The notes beneath the pieces are model-generated. The model had not been told where the DNA came from. It saw only the letters and a list, made by a program, of their open reading frames with translations, and ran no database searches. Below, piece by piece: positions 17,471-25,670 of a DNA stretch of 64,000 nucleotides. The translations under genes were made by a program, and so were the position numbers. Source of the DNA: Paenibacillus sp. SYP-B4298 (GTDB lineage Bacteria; Bacillota; Bacilli; Paenibacillales; Paenibacillaceae); contig NZ_CP115484.1 of the NCBI RefSeq assembly GCF_027627475.1, forward strand, positions 1,968,001 to 2,032,000, in the 5' to 3' direction. How positions within the stretch are numbered: position 1 is the stretch's first letter; the number at the start of each line of letters is the position of its first letter.

Positions 17471-18769
17471 ATGTCCAAAATTACATTTCTAGGTGCAGGC
17501 AGCACGATATTTGCCAAAAATGTGTTGGGTGATTGCATTCTGACCCCTGCGCTGCAGGGCTTTGAGCTGGCGCTATATGATATAGACCCGGTTCGTCTTC
17601 AGGATTCGGAGCGGGTGCTGAATAATCTGAAGGAAACATCAGGCAGCACCTGTGTTATTAAGTCATATCTGGATCGAAAGGAAGCGCTTCGCGGCGCAAA
17701 ATATGTGGTGAATGCGATTCAGGTGGGCGGATATGATCCGTGTACGATCACGGACTTCGAGATTCCCAAAAAATATAACCTGCGCCAAACGATTGCCGAC
17801 ACGGTAGGCATCGGCGGTATCTTCCGCAATCTGCGCACGATCCCGGTCATGCTGGATTTTGCTGCGGATATGCGTGAGGTGTGTCCAGATGCCTGGTTCC
17901 TGAACTACACCAACCCGATGGCAGTGTTGACCAATGTCATGAATACGTATGGCGGCGTAAAGACAGTTGGCTTATGCCATAGCGTGCAGGTGTGCGTGCC
18001 GCATCTGTTTGAAGCCTTGGGACTGGAGCAGGAGGGCGTGCAGGCGAAGATTGCAGGCATCAACCATATGGCCTGGCTGCTGGAGGTCACTAAGGATGGC
18101 AAGGATCTGTATCCGGAGATTAAGCGCAGAGCGGCTGAGAAGCAGAAGGAAAAGCATGATGACATGGTTCGGTTTGAGATGATGCTGCGCTTTGGCTACT
18201 ATATTACAGAATCCTCCGAGCACAATGCCGAGTACCATCCGTATTTCATCAAGCGTAATTACCCGGAGCTGATCGAGCGCTACAATATTCCGCTTGACGA
18301 GTATCCGCGTCGTTGCATCGAGCAGATCAAGGGCTGGGAGGGAATGCGTGAGCAACTGCTCAACAGCCATAATCTGGAGCATACGCGCTCGCATGAATAC
18401 GCATCGTATATTTTCGAGGCGATGGAGACCGATGTTCCGTTCAAGATTGGCGGCAATGTCATGAATAACGGGTTGATTCCGAATCTTCCGAAGGAAGCCT
18501 GTGTAGAGGTGCCGTGTATTGTTGACCGCAGCGGAGTCACACCGACCTATGTCGGGAATTTGCCTGCGCAATGCGCAGCTCTGAACCGCACCAATATCAA
18601 TACGCAACTGCTCACGATCGAGGCAGCGATGACACGCAAGAAGGAACACATCTACCACGCGGCGATGCTGGACCCGCATACCTCGGCAGAGCTGTCTATG
18701 GATGACATCAAGTCGATGTGCGACGATCTGATTGAAGCGCATGGCGATTGGTTGCCTGCCTATAACTAG
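17471..18769 (+). CDS. melA: GH4 alpha-galactosidase/alpha-glycosidase (MelA-like)
   Basis: 432 residues, ATG 17471 after CAGGAGGAGC. NAD-binding Rossmann start (ITFLGAGSTIFAKN), DTVGIGGIFRNLRT near residue 112, NYTNPMAVLTN near residue 152 and the metal-binding CHS motif near residue 169 followed by NHM near residue 198. GH4 enzymes hydrolyse glycosides by an oxidation-elimination route with NAD+ and Mn2+. The CHS motif fits the alpha-galactosidase/alpha-glucosidase branch rather than the phospho-glucosidases. Cytoplasmic. A strong terminator follows, so it forms its own unit under the divergent AraC regulator. Confidence 0.87.
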   Translation: MSKITFLGAGSTIFAKNVLGDCILTPALQGFELALYDIDPVRLQDSERVLNNLKETSGSTCVIKSYLDRKEALRGAKYVVNAIQVGGYDPCTITDFEIPKKYNLRQTIADTVGIGGIFRNLRTIPVMLDFAADMREVCPDAWFLNYTNPMAVLTNVMNTYGGVKTVGLCHSVQVCVPHLFEALGLEQEGVQAKIAGINHMAWLLEVTKDGKDLYPEIKRRAAEKQKEKHDDMVRFEMMLRFGYYITESSEHNAEYHPYFIKRNYPELIERYNIPLDEYPRRCIEQIKGWEGMREQLLNSHNLEHTRSHEYASYIFEAMETDVPFKIGGNVMNNGLIPNLPKEACVEVPCIVDRSGVTPTYVGNLPAQCAALNRTNINTQLLTIEAAMTRKKEHIYHAAMLDPHTSAELSMDDIKSMCDDLIEAHGDWLPAYN

Positions 18770-18795
18770 GCCTTCCGTTTTCTATATAGTGGTTA

Positions 18796-18852
18796 GCCAG
18801 GGCATTTCTGGAGACCCTCCATTGGGTCTCCGGGGATGCGCTGGCTTTTTTT
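18796..18852 (+). terminator. Rho-independent terminator after the alpha-galactosidase gene
   Basis: Three-part stem: GCCAG/CTGGC outside, GCAT/ATGC in the middle, GGAGACCC/GGGTCTCC inside, then a run of seven T. Confidence 0.88.
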
Positions 18853-18869
18853 GATTCCCATTACTCATC

Positions 18870-18898
18870 TTAATATGGGAATAATTATCTTGTATAAT
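18870..18898 (+). promoter_or_regulatory. Possible SigA promoter of the first sugar-binding lipoprotein gene
   Basis: TTAATA (18870-18875), 17-base spacer, TATAAT (18893-18898), about 170 bases ahead of the gene. The -35 is weak. Confidence 0.45.
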
Positions 18899-19022
18899 TA
18901 CAAAATATGTTTAGATCCTCTATGGTTACATGGTCAGGATGGGTATTATAATTCAATCTATGATGGCTGCTTCGTCCTGCTAGCGGTCACGGAAGCCGCC
19001 AATCATCAGGGTTGATCCGAAA

Positions 19023-19035
19023 TGAAAGCGCTACA
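19023..19035 (+). promoter_or_regulatory. Cre-like catabolite control site
   Basis: TGAAAGCGCTACA resembles the CcpA/LacI-family operator core but is one base shorter than the usual 14-base cre. It sits 37 bases before the lipoprotein start. Similar 13-mers occur at 21337 and 27055. Confidence 0.4.
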
Positions 19036-19071
19036 TTTTTGTGTGGCAATACTGTGTGGGGGGAATAGACA

Positions 19072-20466
19072 ATGCGTATTCGAAGAATAACACTACTGGT
19101 GGCGTGCTGCCTCATGCTCGCAATTGCATCTGCTTGCAGCGGAGGTAGTGGGGGAGCTGGCGGCAATGAAGCGCCGAACAAAGCTGGCGGAGGTCAAAAT
19201 GAAGGTGCCTCTAATGCGAATTCGCAGCCCGCGCAGACGGAGGCGACGAAGGAGACTCCCGCAAAACGAGAGATGGATTTTGATCTGGGCGGCAAAACGA
19301 TCAAGCTCGTATCCTGGTATGACGAGTCGATCAAGGGGGAGGACCCCGACAGTCTTCAGATGCAGGAAAACCTGAAGGCGCTGATGGAGAAGCATAACTT
19401 CAATCTTGAGTATGTCATTGTCGATTACGGTGAGATCGCGGATAAAGTAAGCGCTTCACTCATAGCAGGCGACCCGATCGGAGATATTATTCGGATGGCC
19501 AGACCATGGATGATTCCTTCGCTGACGAAGCAGGGACTGTTCTGGCCGTTAGATGAGTACGTCACAAATGAGAACGCTTTCCGTCTGCAATACACCAAGA
19601 CGATGTCCGAATATGAAGGTAAAGGTTATGGCTTCCGAATTGGTGGAGAGGGTGCGGCATCGGGTATCGTTTATAACCGTACACTAATGAACGAGCTGGG
19701 CTTGAAGCCGTTGCAGCAGTATGTGGATGAAGGGAACTGGACGTGGGACACGTTCATTGAAGTGGCGAAGCAGGCCAATCGGGACACGAATAATGATGGC
19801 AAGATCGATACATGGGGATTGTCCACCGATTCGCTGTTGCCGCAGGCGCTTGCAGCCAACGATGCGGCACTGGTGCGTGACGGCAAACAGATGCTGGAGG
19901 ACCCAAGGACACTCGAAACGCTTAATTTTTTATCCAAGCTCGCCACAGAGAAAATCAGCAGACCAACCGAGGGCGGGGACTGGCAGGAGCCAACACAGTT
20001 CTTCCTGCAGGGCAATACGCTGATGAATCCGGGGCAGGATTACACCTTTAATGAATGGCAGACGGAGATGAAGGATTTCGAGCTGGGCTTCGTGCCCTTC
20101 CCGCAGGGGCCAAGTGCAGATGGCTATCGGACCTTCCTGACGATTCCGAATTATTATACGATTCCCAGAAGTGTGGAAAACCCGGAGCAGCTTGTCTACA
20201 TTATGGAAAAAATCTATGACATCGAATCATTTTACGACTACCGCCAGCAAGCGGCATACGAGACCTTCTTCAGCAAGGAAGAGGATCTGAACAACGCCTT
20301 GATAGCATCGAAAGTCATCAATATTGTGGAGCAGGATGCCTATTACCCGAGCATGCCATACTATGAGTTTCTAGGGGAGATCCGGGAGGGCGTATCCATC
20401 TCGACTGTGATCGAGAAGTATAAGCCGGCGTTCCAGTCGGCTATCGACGAGGTATGGGGAAAATAA
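19072..20466 (+). CDS. Extracellular sugar-binding lipoprotein (family 1), paralogue of the one at 25671
   Basis: 464 residues. Signal peptide with lipidation Cys at about 22 (IASAC), then a Gly/Asn/Glu-rich linker. The mature domain begins MDFDLGGKTIKLVSWYD and shares this block, the EANRDTNNDGK-IDTWGL-like calcium-type loop and the C-terminal KYKPAFQSAIDEVWGK with the protein at 25671, so the two are clear paralogues. It binds an oligosaccharide outside the cell. No permease gene is adjacent; the nearest pairs start at 30022. Stands alone between the GH4 terminator and a convergent AraC gene. Neighbouring xylanolytic genes suggest xylo- or arabinoxylo-oligosaccharides. Confidence 0.85.
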   Translation: MRIRRITLLVACCLMLAIASACSGGSGGAGGNEAPNKAGGGQNEGASNANSQPAQTEATKETPAKREMDFDLGGKTIKLVSWYDESIKGEDPDSLQMQENLKALMEKHNFNLEYVIVDYGEIADKVSASLIAGDPIGDIIRMARPWMIPSLTKQGLFWPLDEYVTNENAFRLQYTKTMSEYEGKGYGFRIGGEGAASGIVYNRTLMNELGLKPLQQYVDEGNWTWDTFIEVAKQANRDTNNDGKIDTWGLSTDSLLPQALAANDAALVRDGKQMLEDPRTLETLNFLSKLATEKISRPTEGGDWQEPTQFFLQGNTLMNPGQDYTFNEWQTEMKDFELGFVPFPQGPSADGYRTFLTIPNYYTIPRSVENPEQLVYIMEKIYDIESFYDYRQQAAYETFFSKEEDLNNALIASKVINIVEQDAYYPSMPYYEFLGEIREGVSISTVIEKYKPAFQSAIDEVWGK

Positions 20467-20474
20467 GGCTGCGC

Positions 20475-20498
20475 AGAGGGGGACGCAAGTCCCCCTCT
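20475..20498. terminator. Hairpin between convergent genes, GCAA tetraloop, no U-tract
   Basis: AGAGGGGGAC (20475-20484), loop GCAA, GTCCCCCTCT (20489-20498). A ten-pair stem with a stable GNRA loop placed between two converging stop codons. Confidence 0.65.
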
Positions 20499-20504
20499 AT
20501 CTCC

Positions 20505-21284
20505 TCAGCCTCTGGCAGCAGAGGGTGGATAGCCCTTCATCGCCTTGAACAGGTTGCTGAAATATGAAATATCCTGAAATCCGCAACGTTCTGCCGTTTC
20601 TGTGACAGTGAAGTCGCCGGAGGAGAGCATCATCTCCGCATTATTAATACGGATGCGATTGATGTACTCCTTGCAGGAGGAGCCGGTGTGCTGCTTGAAT
20701 AGCTTCCCGAGATAGACAGGGTGAAGACCGACGCGAGCAGCCAGCTTGCCGATCGTGATGCTATCTGCGTAGTGATCAGCTATATAATTCATCACCTTTT
20801 TGATGCGAGGATCGACCGGTGCCGCAGACTGGCGGTAGTAGTTGGTGAGCAGACGATAGATGATGGACTGCAGCAACGCTCGTGCCTGAATCATATAGAA
20901 GGGCTGCTGGTTCATCCAGACATGCTTGAATTCGCGGATGTGATCGAGAATCTCCTTCGTAATCAGGTTCTTCGTCACCATGCCAAATGGCAGGTGTATA
21001 GAGTTGTGAGGCTCATTCCAATAAAAATTAAAAGGGTAAGATTTCATGGGATTGTCCTTGAACGTGTGAGCTTCCCGCGTAGAGCCGCTCGGGATGTAGA
21101 TCAGATCGCCTGCCTCTACGGTATATTTGACTTCATTAACAAAATAGTTGGCTTTGCCCGCAATAACAAAGGTAAGATCATGAAAAGAGTTCTGGTTCTT
21201 TGTAATGACCCAATCTGGAAAGCAATTTCTTTCTGTGAACAGGAAAACATTAGGAACTAGATAGTTATACTTATCGGTATCCAT
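20505..21284 (-). CDS. AraC-family regulator of the xylan-enzyme genes
   Basis: 259 residues from ATG 21284, which has GGAGGGGATC upstream; the longer form at 21317 lacks a ribosome site. N-terminal cupin-like domain (NSFHDLTFVIAGKANYFVNE, GDLIYIPSGSTRE near residues 28-65); C-terminal HTH pair from about residue 155 (ITIGKLAARVGLHPVYLGKLFKQ and VTETAERCGFQDISYFSNLF). Divergent from the GH43-GH43-GH10 genes with 230 bases between, so it is the natural regulator of that promoter. Sugar effector unknown. Confidence 0.82.
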   Translation of the reverse strand: MDTDKYNYLVPNVFLFTERNCFPDWVITKNQNSFHDLTFVIAGKANYFVNEVKYTVEAGDLIYIPSGSTREAHTFKDNPMKSYPFNFYWNEPHNSIHLPFGMVTKNLITKEILDHIREFKHVWMNQQPFYMIQARALLQSIIYRLLTNYYRQSAAPVDPRIKKVMNYIADHYADSITIGKLAARVGLHPVYLGKLFKQHTGSSCKEYINRIRINNAEMMLSSGDFTVTETAERCGFQDISYFSNLFKAMKGYPPSAARG

Positions 21285-21336
21285 GACGATCCCCTCCGTG
21301 TACGTTAATCCTATCATAAAGAGTCATGTGATCGTT

Positions 21337-21349
21337 AGCAAGCGCTTCA
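21337..21349 (+). promoter_or_regulatory. Cre-like site in the divergent AraC/GH43 gap
   Basis: AGCAAGCGCTTCA, similar to the 13-mers at 19023 and 27055. It lies about 50 bases upstream of the GH43 promoter -35. Confidence 0.35.
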
Positions 21350-21387
21350 CTTGGCAAAGAATAGGCAAAAAAATCAAAAACGGAAGG

Positions 21388-21417
21388 TTGCCTGTCGCAA
21401 AAAAAATCAGGTACACT
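21388..21417 (+). promoter_or_regulatory. SigA-type promoter of the xylan-enzyme genes
   Basis: TTGCCT (21388-21393), 18-base spacer, TACACT (21412-21417). Confidence 0.55.
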
Positions 21418-21422
21418 ATAAA

Positions 21423-21438
21423 ATGAACGCGGGTTCAT
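21423..21438. promoter_or_regulatory. Operator-like perfect dyad after the GH43 promoter
   Basis: ATGAAC-GCGG-GTTCAT is a perfect 6-4-6 inverted repeat beginning six bases after the -10, right at the expected transcription start. A repressor here would block the xylan-enzyme genes. Confidence 0.55.
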
Positions 21439-21514
21439 GTTCTGCGATGCGCCCAATAGAGTGGCTGATTACGCAGTCTTGAGCAGTTTACGCTGGAGGA
21501 GGCTATGAGATACC

Positions 21515-22996
21515 ATGAATGATTCAGAGAGCAGAACAGGTGCAGAGATTCACACCGACAGGCAGGCTCCGCCAGCACAGCCGCTTGGCAAGCTGCCTCG
21601 TTGCGGTAATCCGCTCAGCGCTCATAAATTTGGAGCGGACCCCTATGCGCTCGTCTATCAGGATCGAGTATATCTGTACATGACGCATGATGTGCTGGTA
21701 TATGACGATGAGGGCAATGTGAGAGATAATCATTACGGTTCCATTCGTCATCTATCCGTTATCTCCTCAAGCGATCTGGCGAACTGGACGGATCATGGAG
21801 AGATCGCTGTGGCAGGGTCGCAGGGCGCGGCCACTTGGGCATCACAATCATGGGCGCCGGCTGCTGTCCATAAGGTCATAGAGGGAAGAGATCAATTTTT
21901 CCTGTATTTTGCCAATAATGCCACCAGTATCGGTGTGCTGACAAGCGACAGCCCTCTGGGGCCCTGGGTCGACCCGATCGGTAAACCACTCCTAACCCGT
22001 GATACCCCTGGTGTGGAGAACGTCGTCTGGCTGTTTGACCCGGCCGTACTCGTCGATGAGGATGGCCAGGGTTATATTTACTTCGGTGGCGGTGTCCCCA
22101 AGGGTCAGCATGAGCAGCCGCGAACGGCGCGGGTCATGAGGCTCGGGGAGGATATGACGAGCGTCATCGGTGAAGCGGCCGTTATCGATGCGCCGTATAT
22201 GTTCGAGGACGGCGGCATTCATAAGTATCGGGATGTTTATTATTATACGTATTGCACCAACTTCCTGGGTCAAGAGCGGCCGGAGGGCAGCCCTGGCGCA
22301 GGCGAGATTGCTTATATGACCAGCAGCAGCCCGATGGGGCCATGGACATATGAGGGGACGATACTGAGGAACCCGGTGCACTTCTTCGGCATCGGGGGCA
22401 ATAATCATCATGCGATCTTCCAATTTCAGAATCAGTGGTATATTGCTTATCATGCCCAGACATTATCCAAGGCAATGGGGGTGGAGAGAGGCTACCGCTC
22501 GACCCATCTGAATCAGATATTCTTTGATGATAATGGCAAGCTTCAGGATGTTCAGGCTGATTATACAGGGGTGCCTCAGTTGCAGGCGTATGATCCTTAC
22601 CAACAGGTGAGAGCGGTTACTTTTGCCTGGAGCGCTGGTGTGAGAACACGTCCACTCGCGGGAGAACCAGGGTATCAACTGGCGTTAACCAATATCCAGG
22701 CAGGTCACTGGATTGCACTCTCCCAGGTCGACTGTGGGGCAGATGAGACGGCAACGTTCACGGCGGCGGTATCAAATATAAGTGCAGATTGCCGTATCGA
22801 GCTGCGCCTGGATCATGTGGAGGGCGAGCTTGCAGGCGTCTTGGCGCTCAAGCCGCTTGATCAGGGTACAGAGTGGTCGACCTATAGCACACTGCTGTCC
22901 GGGATTCAGGGCGTTCATGACCTGTATCTTGTCTTCCAGGGAGAGTCGGATACATCGTTATTGGATATAAAATATTGGCAATTATCCCAGGTTTAG
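21515..22996 (+). CDS. GH43 arabinoxylan-type glycosidase (arabinofuranosidase/xylosidase) with C-terminal carbohydrate-binding-like domain
   Basis: 493 residues. Five-bladed propeller: catalytic base Asp at about 42 (FGADPYAL), a second Asp in WLFDPAVLVDEDG and the general acid Glu in MFEDGGIHKY near residue 232. The final 130 residues (LALTNIQAGHWIALSQVDC onward) look like a CBM6-type beta-sandwich. Closest in pattern to XynD/arabinoxylan arabinofuranohydrolases. No signal peptide, so it acts on imported oligosaccharides in the cytoplasm. GGAGGAGG is rather far (12 bases) from the ATG. First gene of the GH43-GH43-GH10 run. Confidence 0.83.
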   Translation: MNDSESRTGAEIHTDRQAPPAQPLGKLPRCGNPLSAHKFGADPYALVYQDRVYLYMTHDVLVYDDEGNVRDNHYGSIRHLSVISSSDLANWTDHGEIAVAGSQGAATWASQSWAPAAVHKVIEGRDQFFLYFANNATSIGVLTSDSPLGPWVDPIGKPLLTRDTPGVENVVWLFDPAVLVDEDGQGYIYFGGGVPKGQHEQPRTARVMRLGEDMTSVIGEAAVIDAPYMFEDGGIHKYRDVYYYTYCTNFLGQERPEGSPGAGEIAYMTSSSPMGPWTYEGTILRNPVHFFGIGGNNHHAIFQFQNQWYIAYHAQTLSKAMGVERGYRSTHLNQIFFDDNGKLQDVQADYTGVPQLQAYDPYQQVRAVTFAWSAGVRTRPLAGEPGYQLALTNIQAGHWIALSQVDCGADETATFTAAVSNISADCRIELRLDHVEGELAGVLALKPLDQGTEWSTYSTLLSGIQGVHDLYLVFQGESDTSLLDIKYWQLSQV

Positions 22997-23026
22997 AATA
23001 GTAATAAAGCATAAGGAGCACAAGCC

Positions 23027-24547
23027 ATGAATACAACAACGATTAGAAACCCGATTATGTGGTCTGATGTACCGGATGTAAGTGTGATTCGGGTCGGAGA
23101 ATGGTTCTACATGGTCAGCACCAGCATGCATATGATGCCGGGCTGTCCAATCATGAAATCTCCAAACCTGAAGGATTGGGAGCTCGCAGGCTATGTGTTC
23201 GACACATTGGAGGACAATGATGCCCATCAACTGCTGGACGGCAAGGGCATCTACAGCCGCGGCTCATGGGCGGCCAGCCTGCGCTATCATGAGGGAATCT
23301 TCTATGTCTGCTTCTCCAGCCTGGACGTCAGTCGCTTCTATGTATACAAGACGCGGGATATAGAGCGGGGGCCGTGGGAGAGGCATGTCATCGACAGGCT
23401 GCTTCATGACCCGGCATTGCTGTTTGACAATGGGCGTGTCTTCGTATTCTATGGCAATGGCGACATCCGTATCGCTGAATTGACCTCAGATGCCACAGCG
23501 CTGAGGGAGGACGGCATCCACCAACTGTTGCTGGAGACCGGACGGGAAGGGCTTACTCTTCGCTGCGAAGGCTGCCACGCTTATAGGATGAATGGATACT
23601 ATTATCTGTTCTTCATCGATTGGCCGAGTGTCGGACATCGCCGCCGCCGAGTGCTCTGCTACCGTTCGCGCGAGCTACTGGGGCCTTATGAACACCGAGT
23701 CGTACTGGAGGATGACATGGGCTACATGAATCAGGGCGTGGCCCAAGGCGGTATTGTGGATACGCCTGGGGGCGAGTGGTTCGCTGTCTTGTTCCAGGAT
23801 CATCATGCAGTTGGAAGGATTCCGTATGTTGTGCCGGTTACCTGGCAGGACGATTGGCCTGTCTTCGGTACAGACGGCAAGGTGCCGGAGGAATTCACGG
23901 TATCATTGCCGCAGAGCAGTCATCCTGCAAGCCCGCTCGTCATCAGCGATGGCTTCGATTACACCGAGAACAAGCTGGCGCTGAACTGGCAATGGAACCA
24001 TAACCCGGATCATGAGCACTGGTCAGTGACGGAGCGAAGCGGATGGCTGCGACTGACTGCAGGCAGCCCCGCCACGGGCATCCTGCATGCCAGAAATACG
24101 CTGACCCAGCGGACGGAGGGCCCGGCTTGCAGTGCCGAGACACTGTTGGATACATCCGGCATGCAGCTACACAGCTATGCGGGCATCGTAGCGCTGCAGT
24201 ATCATTTCGGCGCGATTGGTGTCCAGGTTGCCGATAATGGCGAGCGCTATGTGGTGATGACCGTCAATGGCGGCGACGGGGCGGAGTTGGTCGTAGAGAA
24301 GCTGCCGTACCTACAGAAGTCCATTTACTTGAAGGTGTCGTTCGACTTCAGGGAAAGCAGAGATATTGCCGAGTTTTTCTATTCCTCTGACCGCGAGGAA
24401 TGGAGACCGATCGGTGAACCGCTGCAATTGAAGTATACGCTGGATCACTTCATGGGAACACGTATAGGTCTATTTCATTACGAAAAGGAGCCGTCGGGCG
24501 GTCATGCCGACTTTGATTTCTTCGATTACGATAGGCTGGAGGGATAA
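23027..24547 (+). CDS. GH43 beta-xylosidase-type enzyme with C-terminal sandwich domain
   Basis: 506 residues, ATG 23027 after AAGGAGCAC. Propeller domain up to about 300: base Asp near 17 (VPDVSVIRVG), Asp in LLHDPALLFD and acid Glu in LRCEGCHAY near residue 184. C-terminal domain (about 315-505) is a DUF1349/GH43-C2-like beta-sandwich (SAETLLDT, GIVALQYHF, HFMGTRIGLFHYE). Fits intracellular beta-xylosidases that trim xylo-oligosaccharides to xylose. No signal peptide. Four bases separate it from the xylanase start, so these are co-translated. Confidence 0.83.
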   Translation: MNTTTIRNPIMWSDVPDVSVIRVGEWFYMVSTSMHMMPGCPIMKSPNLKDWELAGYVFDTLEDNDAHQLLDGKGIYSRGSWAASLRYHEGIFYVCFSSLDVSRFYVYKTRDIERGPWERHVIDRLLHDPALLFDNGRVFVFYGNGDIRIAELTSDATALREDGIHQLLLETGREGLTLRCEGCHAYRMNGYYYLFFIDWPSVGHRRRRVLCYRSRELLGPYEHRVVLEDDMGYMNQGVAQGGIVDTPGGEWFAVLFQDHHAVGRIPYVVPVTWQDDWPVFGTDGKVPEEFTVSLPQSSHPASPLVISDGFDYTENKLALNWQWNHNPDHEHWSVTERSGWLRLTAGSPATGILHARNTLTQRTEGPACSAETLLDTSGMQLHSYAGIVALQYHFGAIGVQVADNGERYVVMTVNGGDGAELVVEKLPYLQKSIYLKVSFDFRESRDIAEFFYSSDREEWRPIGEPLQLKYTLDHFMGTRIGLFHYEKEPSGGHADFDFFDYDRLEG

Positions 24548-24551
24548 GAGA

Positions 24552-25565
24552 ATGACGAATCAATGTGAGGTATTGCCGCAGCTAAGAGAAGCCTACAAGG
24601 ATTATTTTATGATTGGAGCCGCTGTCAATAAGTGGAGCATCGAGGCGGAGGCCTCGTTGCTGACGGAGCATTATAACAGCTTGACAGCGGAGAATGAGAT
24701 GAAGTTTGAGCGGCTGCATCCACAGGAGCAGCAATATGATTTTGAAGTTCCAGATAAAATGATAGCGTTTACCAAGGAGCATGGAATGAGCATGCGCGGT
24801 CATACCTTAGTCTGGCATAACCAGACGCCAGCATGGGTATTTCAGGGGGATTCGGGCCATCCGGCAGACCCGCAGACCCTGCTTATGCGGATGAAATCCC
24901 ATATTCATACTGTAGCTGGACGCTATGCCGGACAACTGTATGCCTGGGATGTCGTTAATGAAGCAGTGTCAGACAAGGAAGAAGAATTTCTGCGGCCTTC
25001 GCCATGGCTGGACATATTGGGCGAGAGCTTCATTGCCAGGGCATTCGAGTATGCGCATGAGGCAGACCCCAAGGCCCAACTGTTCTACAATGATTACAAT
25101 GAGTGCGTGCCAGAGAAGCGAGAGAAGATCTATAAACTGGTTAAGTCCTTGAAGGAGCGCGGCGCACCGATCCATGGCGTGGGGCTGCAAGCGCACTGGA
25201 ATCTCGATTTCCCGTCGACAGATGATATTCGCAGAGCCATTGAACGGTATGCGAGCCTCGATATGCTGCTTCATGTAACCGAGCTGGATGTATCCATGTT
25301 CGCTCATGATGATACTCGTACAGATCTGACCGCCCCGACAGAGGCGATGCTGGAGAAGCAGGCCGAGCGCTATACACAGATTTTCTCCTTGTTCAAGGAA
25401 TATAGCGCACATATCAAGTCGGTCACGTTCTGGGGGGTTAGCGATCGTTACACATGGCTGGATGGTTTCCCGGTCAGAGGGCGCAAGAACTGGCCGTTCG
25501 TCTTTGATGTCGAGCAGCAGCCCAAGCAATCGTTCTGGAACCTGATTGACGTGGCCCGTTCTTAG
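24552..25565 (+). CDS. GH10 intracellular endo-1,4-beta-xylanase
   Basis: 337 residues from ATG 24552; a longer frame from 24504 would overlap the previous gene and has no ribosome site. Single GH10 barrel: MRGHTLVWHNQTPAW near residue 78, acid/base Glu at about 137 in WDVVNEAVSD, YNDYNE near residue 182, nucleophile Glu at about 244 in HVTELDVSM, and WGVSDRYTWL near residue 293. The size and lack of a signal peptide match intracellular GH10 xylanases that cut imported xylo-oligosaccharides. Works with the two GH43 enzymes upstream. Confidence 0.9.
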   Translation: MTNQCEVLPQLREAYKDYFMIGAAVNKWSIEAEASLLTEHYNSLTAENEMKFERLHPQEQQYDFEVPDKMIAFTKEHGMSMRGHTLVWHNQTPAWVFQGDSGHPADPQTLLMRMKSHIHTVAGRYAGQLYAWDVVNEAVSDKEEEFLRPSPWLDILGESFIARAFEYAHEADPKAQLFYNDYNECVPEKREKIYKLVKSLKERGAPIHGVGLQAHWNLDFPSTDDIRRAIERYASLDMLLHVTELDVSMFAHDDTRTDLTAPTEAMLEKQAERYTQIFSLFKEYSAHIKSVTFWGVSDRYTWLDGFPVRGRKNWPFVFDVEQQPKQSFWNLIDVARS

Positions 25566-25600
25566 AGCTAGAGAGCGAGGCCATTCACTGGCAGAAGGCC

Positions 25601-25633
25601 AGCTTCCGGCAGGGCTGCACCCTGCCGGAAGCT
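25601..25633 (+). other. Strong intercistronic hairpin without U-tract (transcript stabiliser or processing element)
   Basis: AGCTTCCGGCAGGG (25601-25614), loop CTGCA, CCCTGCCGGAAGCT (25620-25633): a perfect 14-pair stem between the xylanase and binding-protein genes. No T-run follows, and no promoter was seen before the next gene 38 bases on, so it may protect the 3' or 5' part of one message and set different protein levels. Confidence 0.6.
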
Positions 25634-25670
25634 GCCGACTGTAATCATTGAACGTAAAGGGGAGAGTTGT

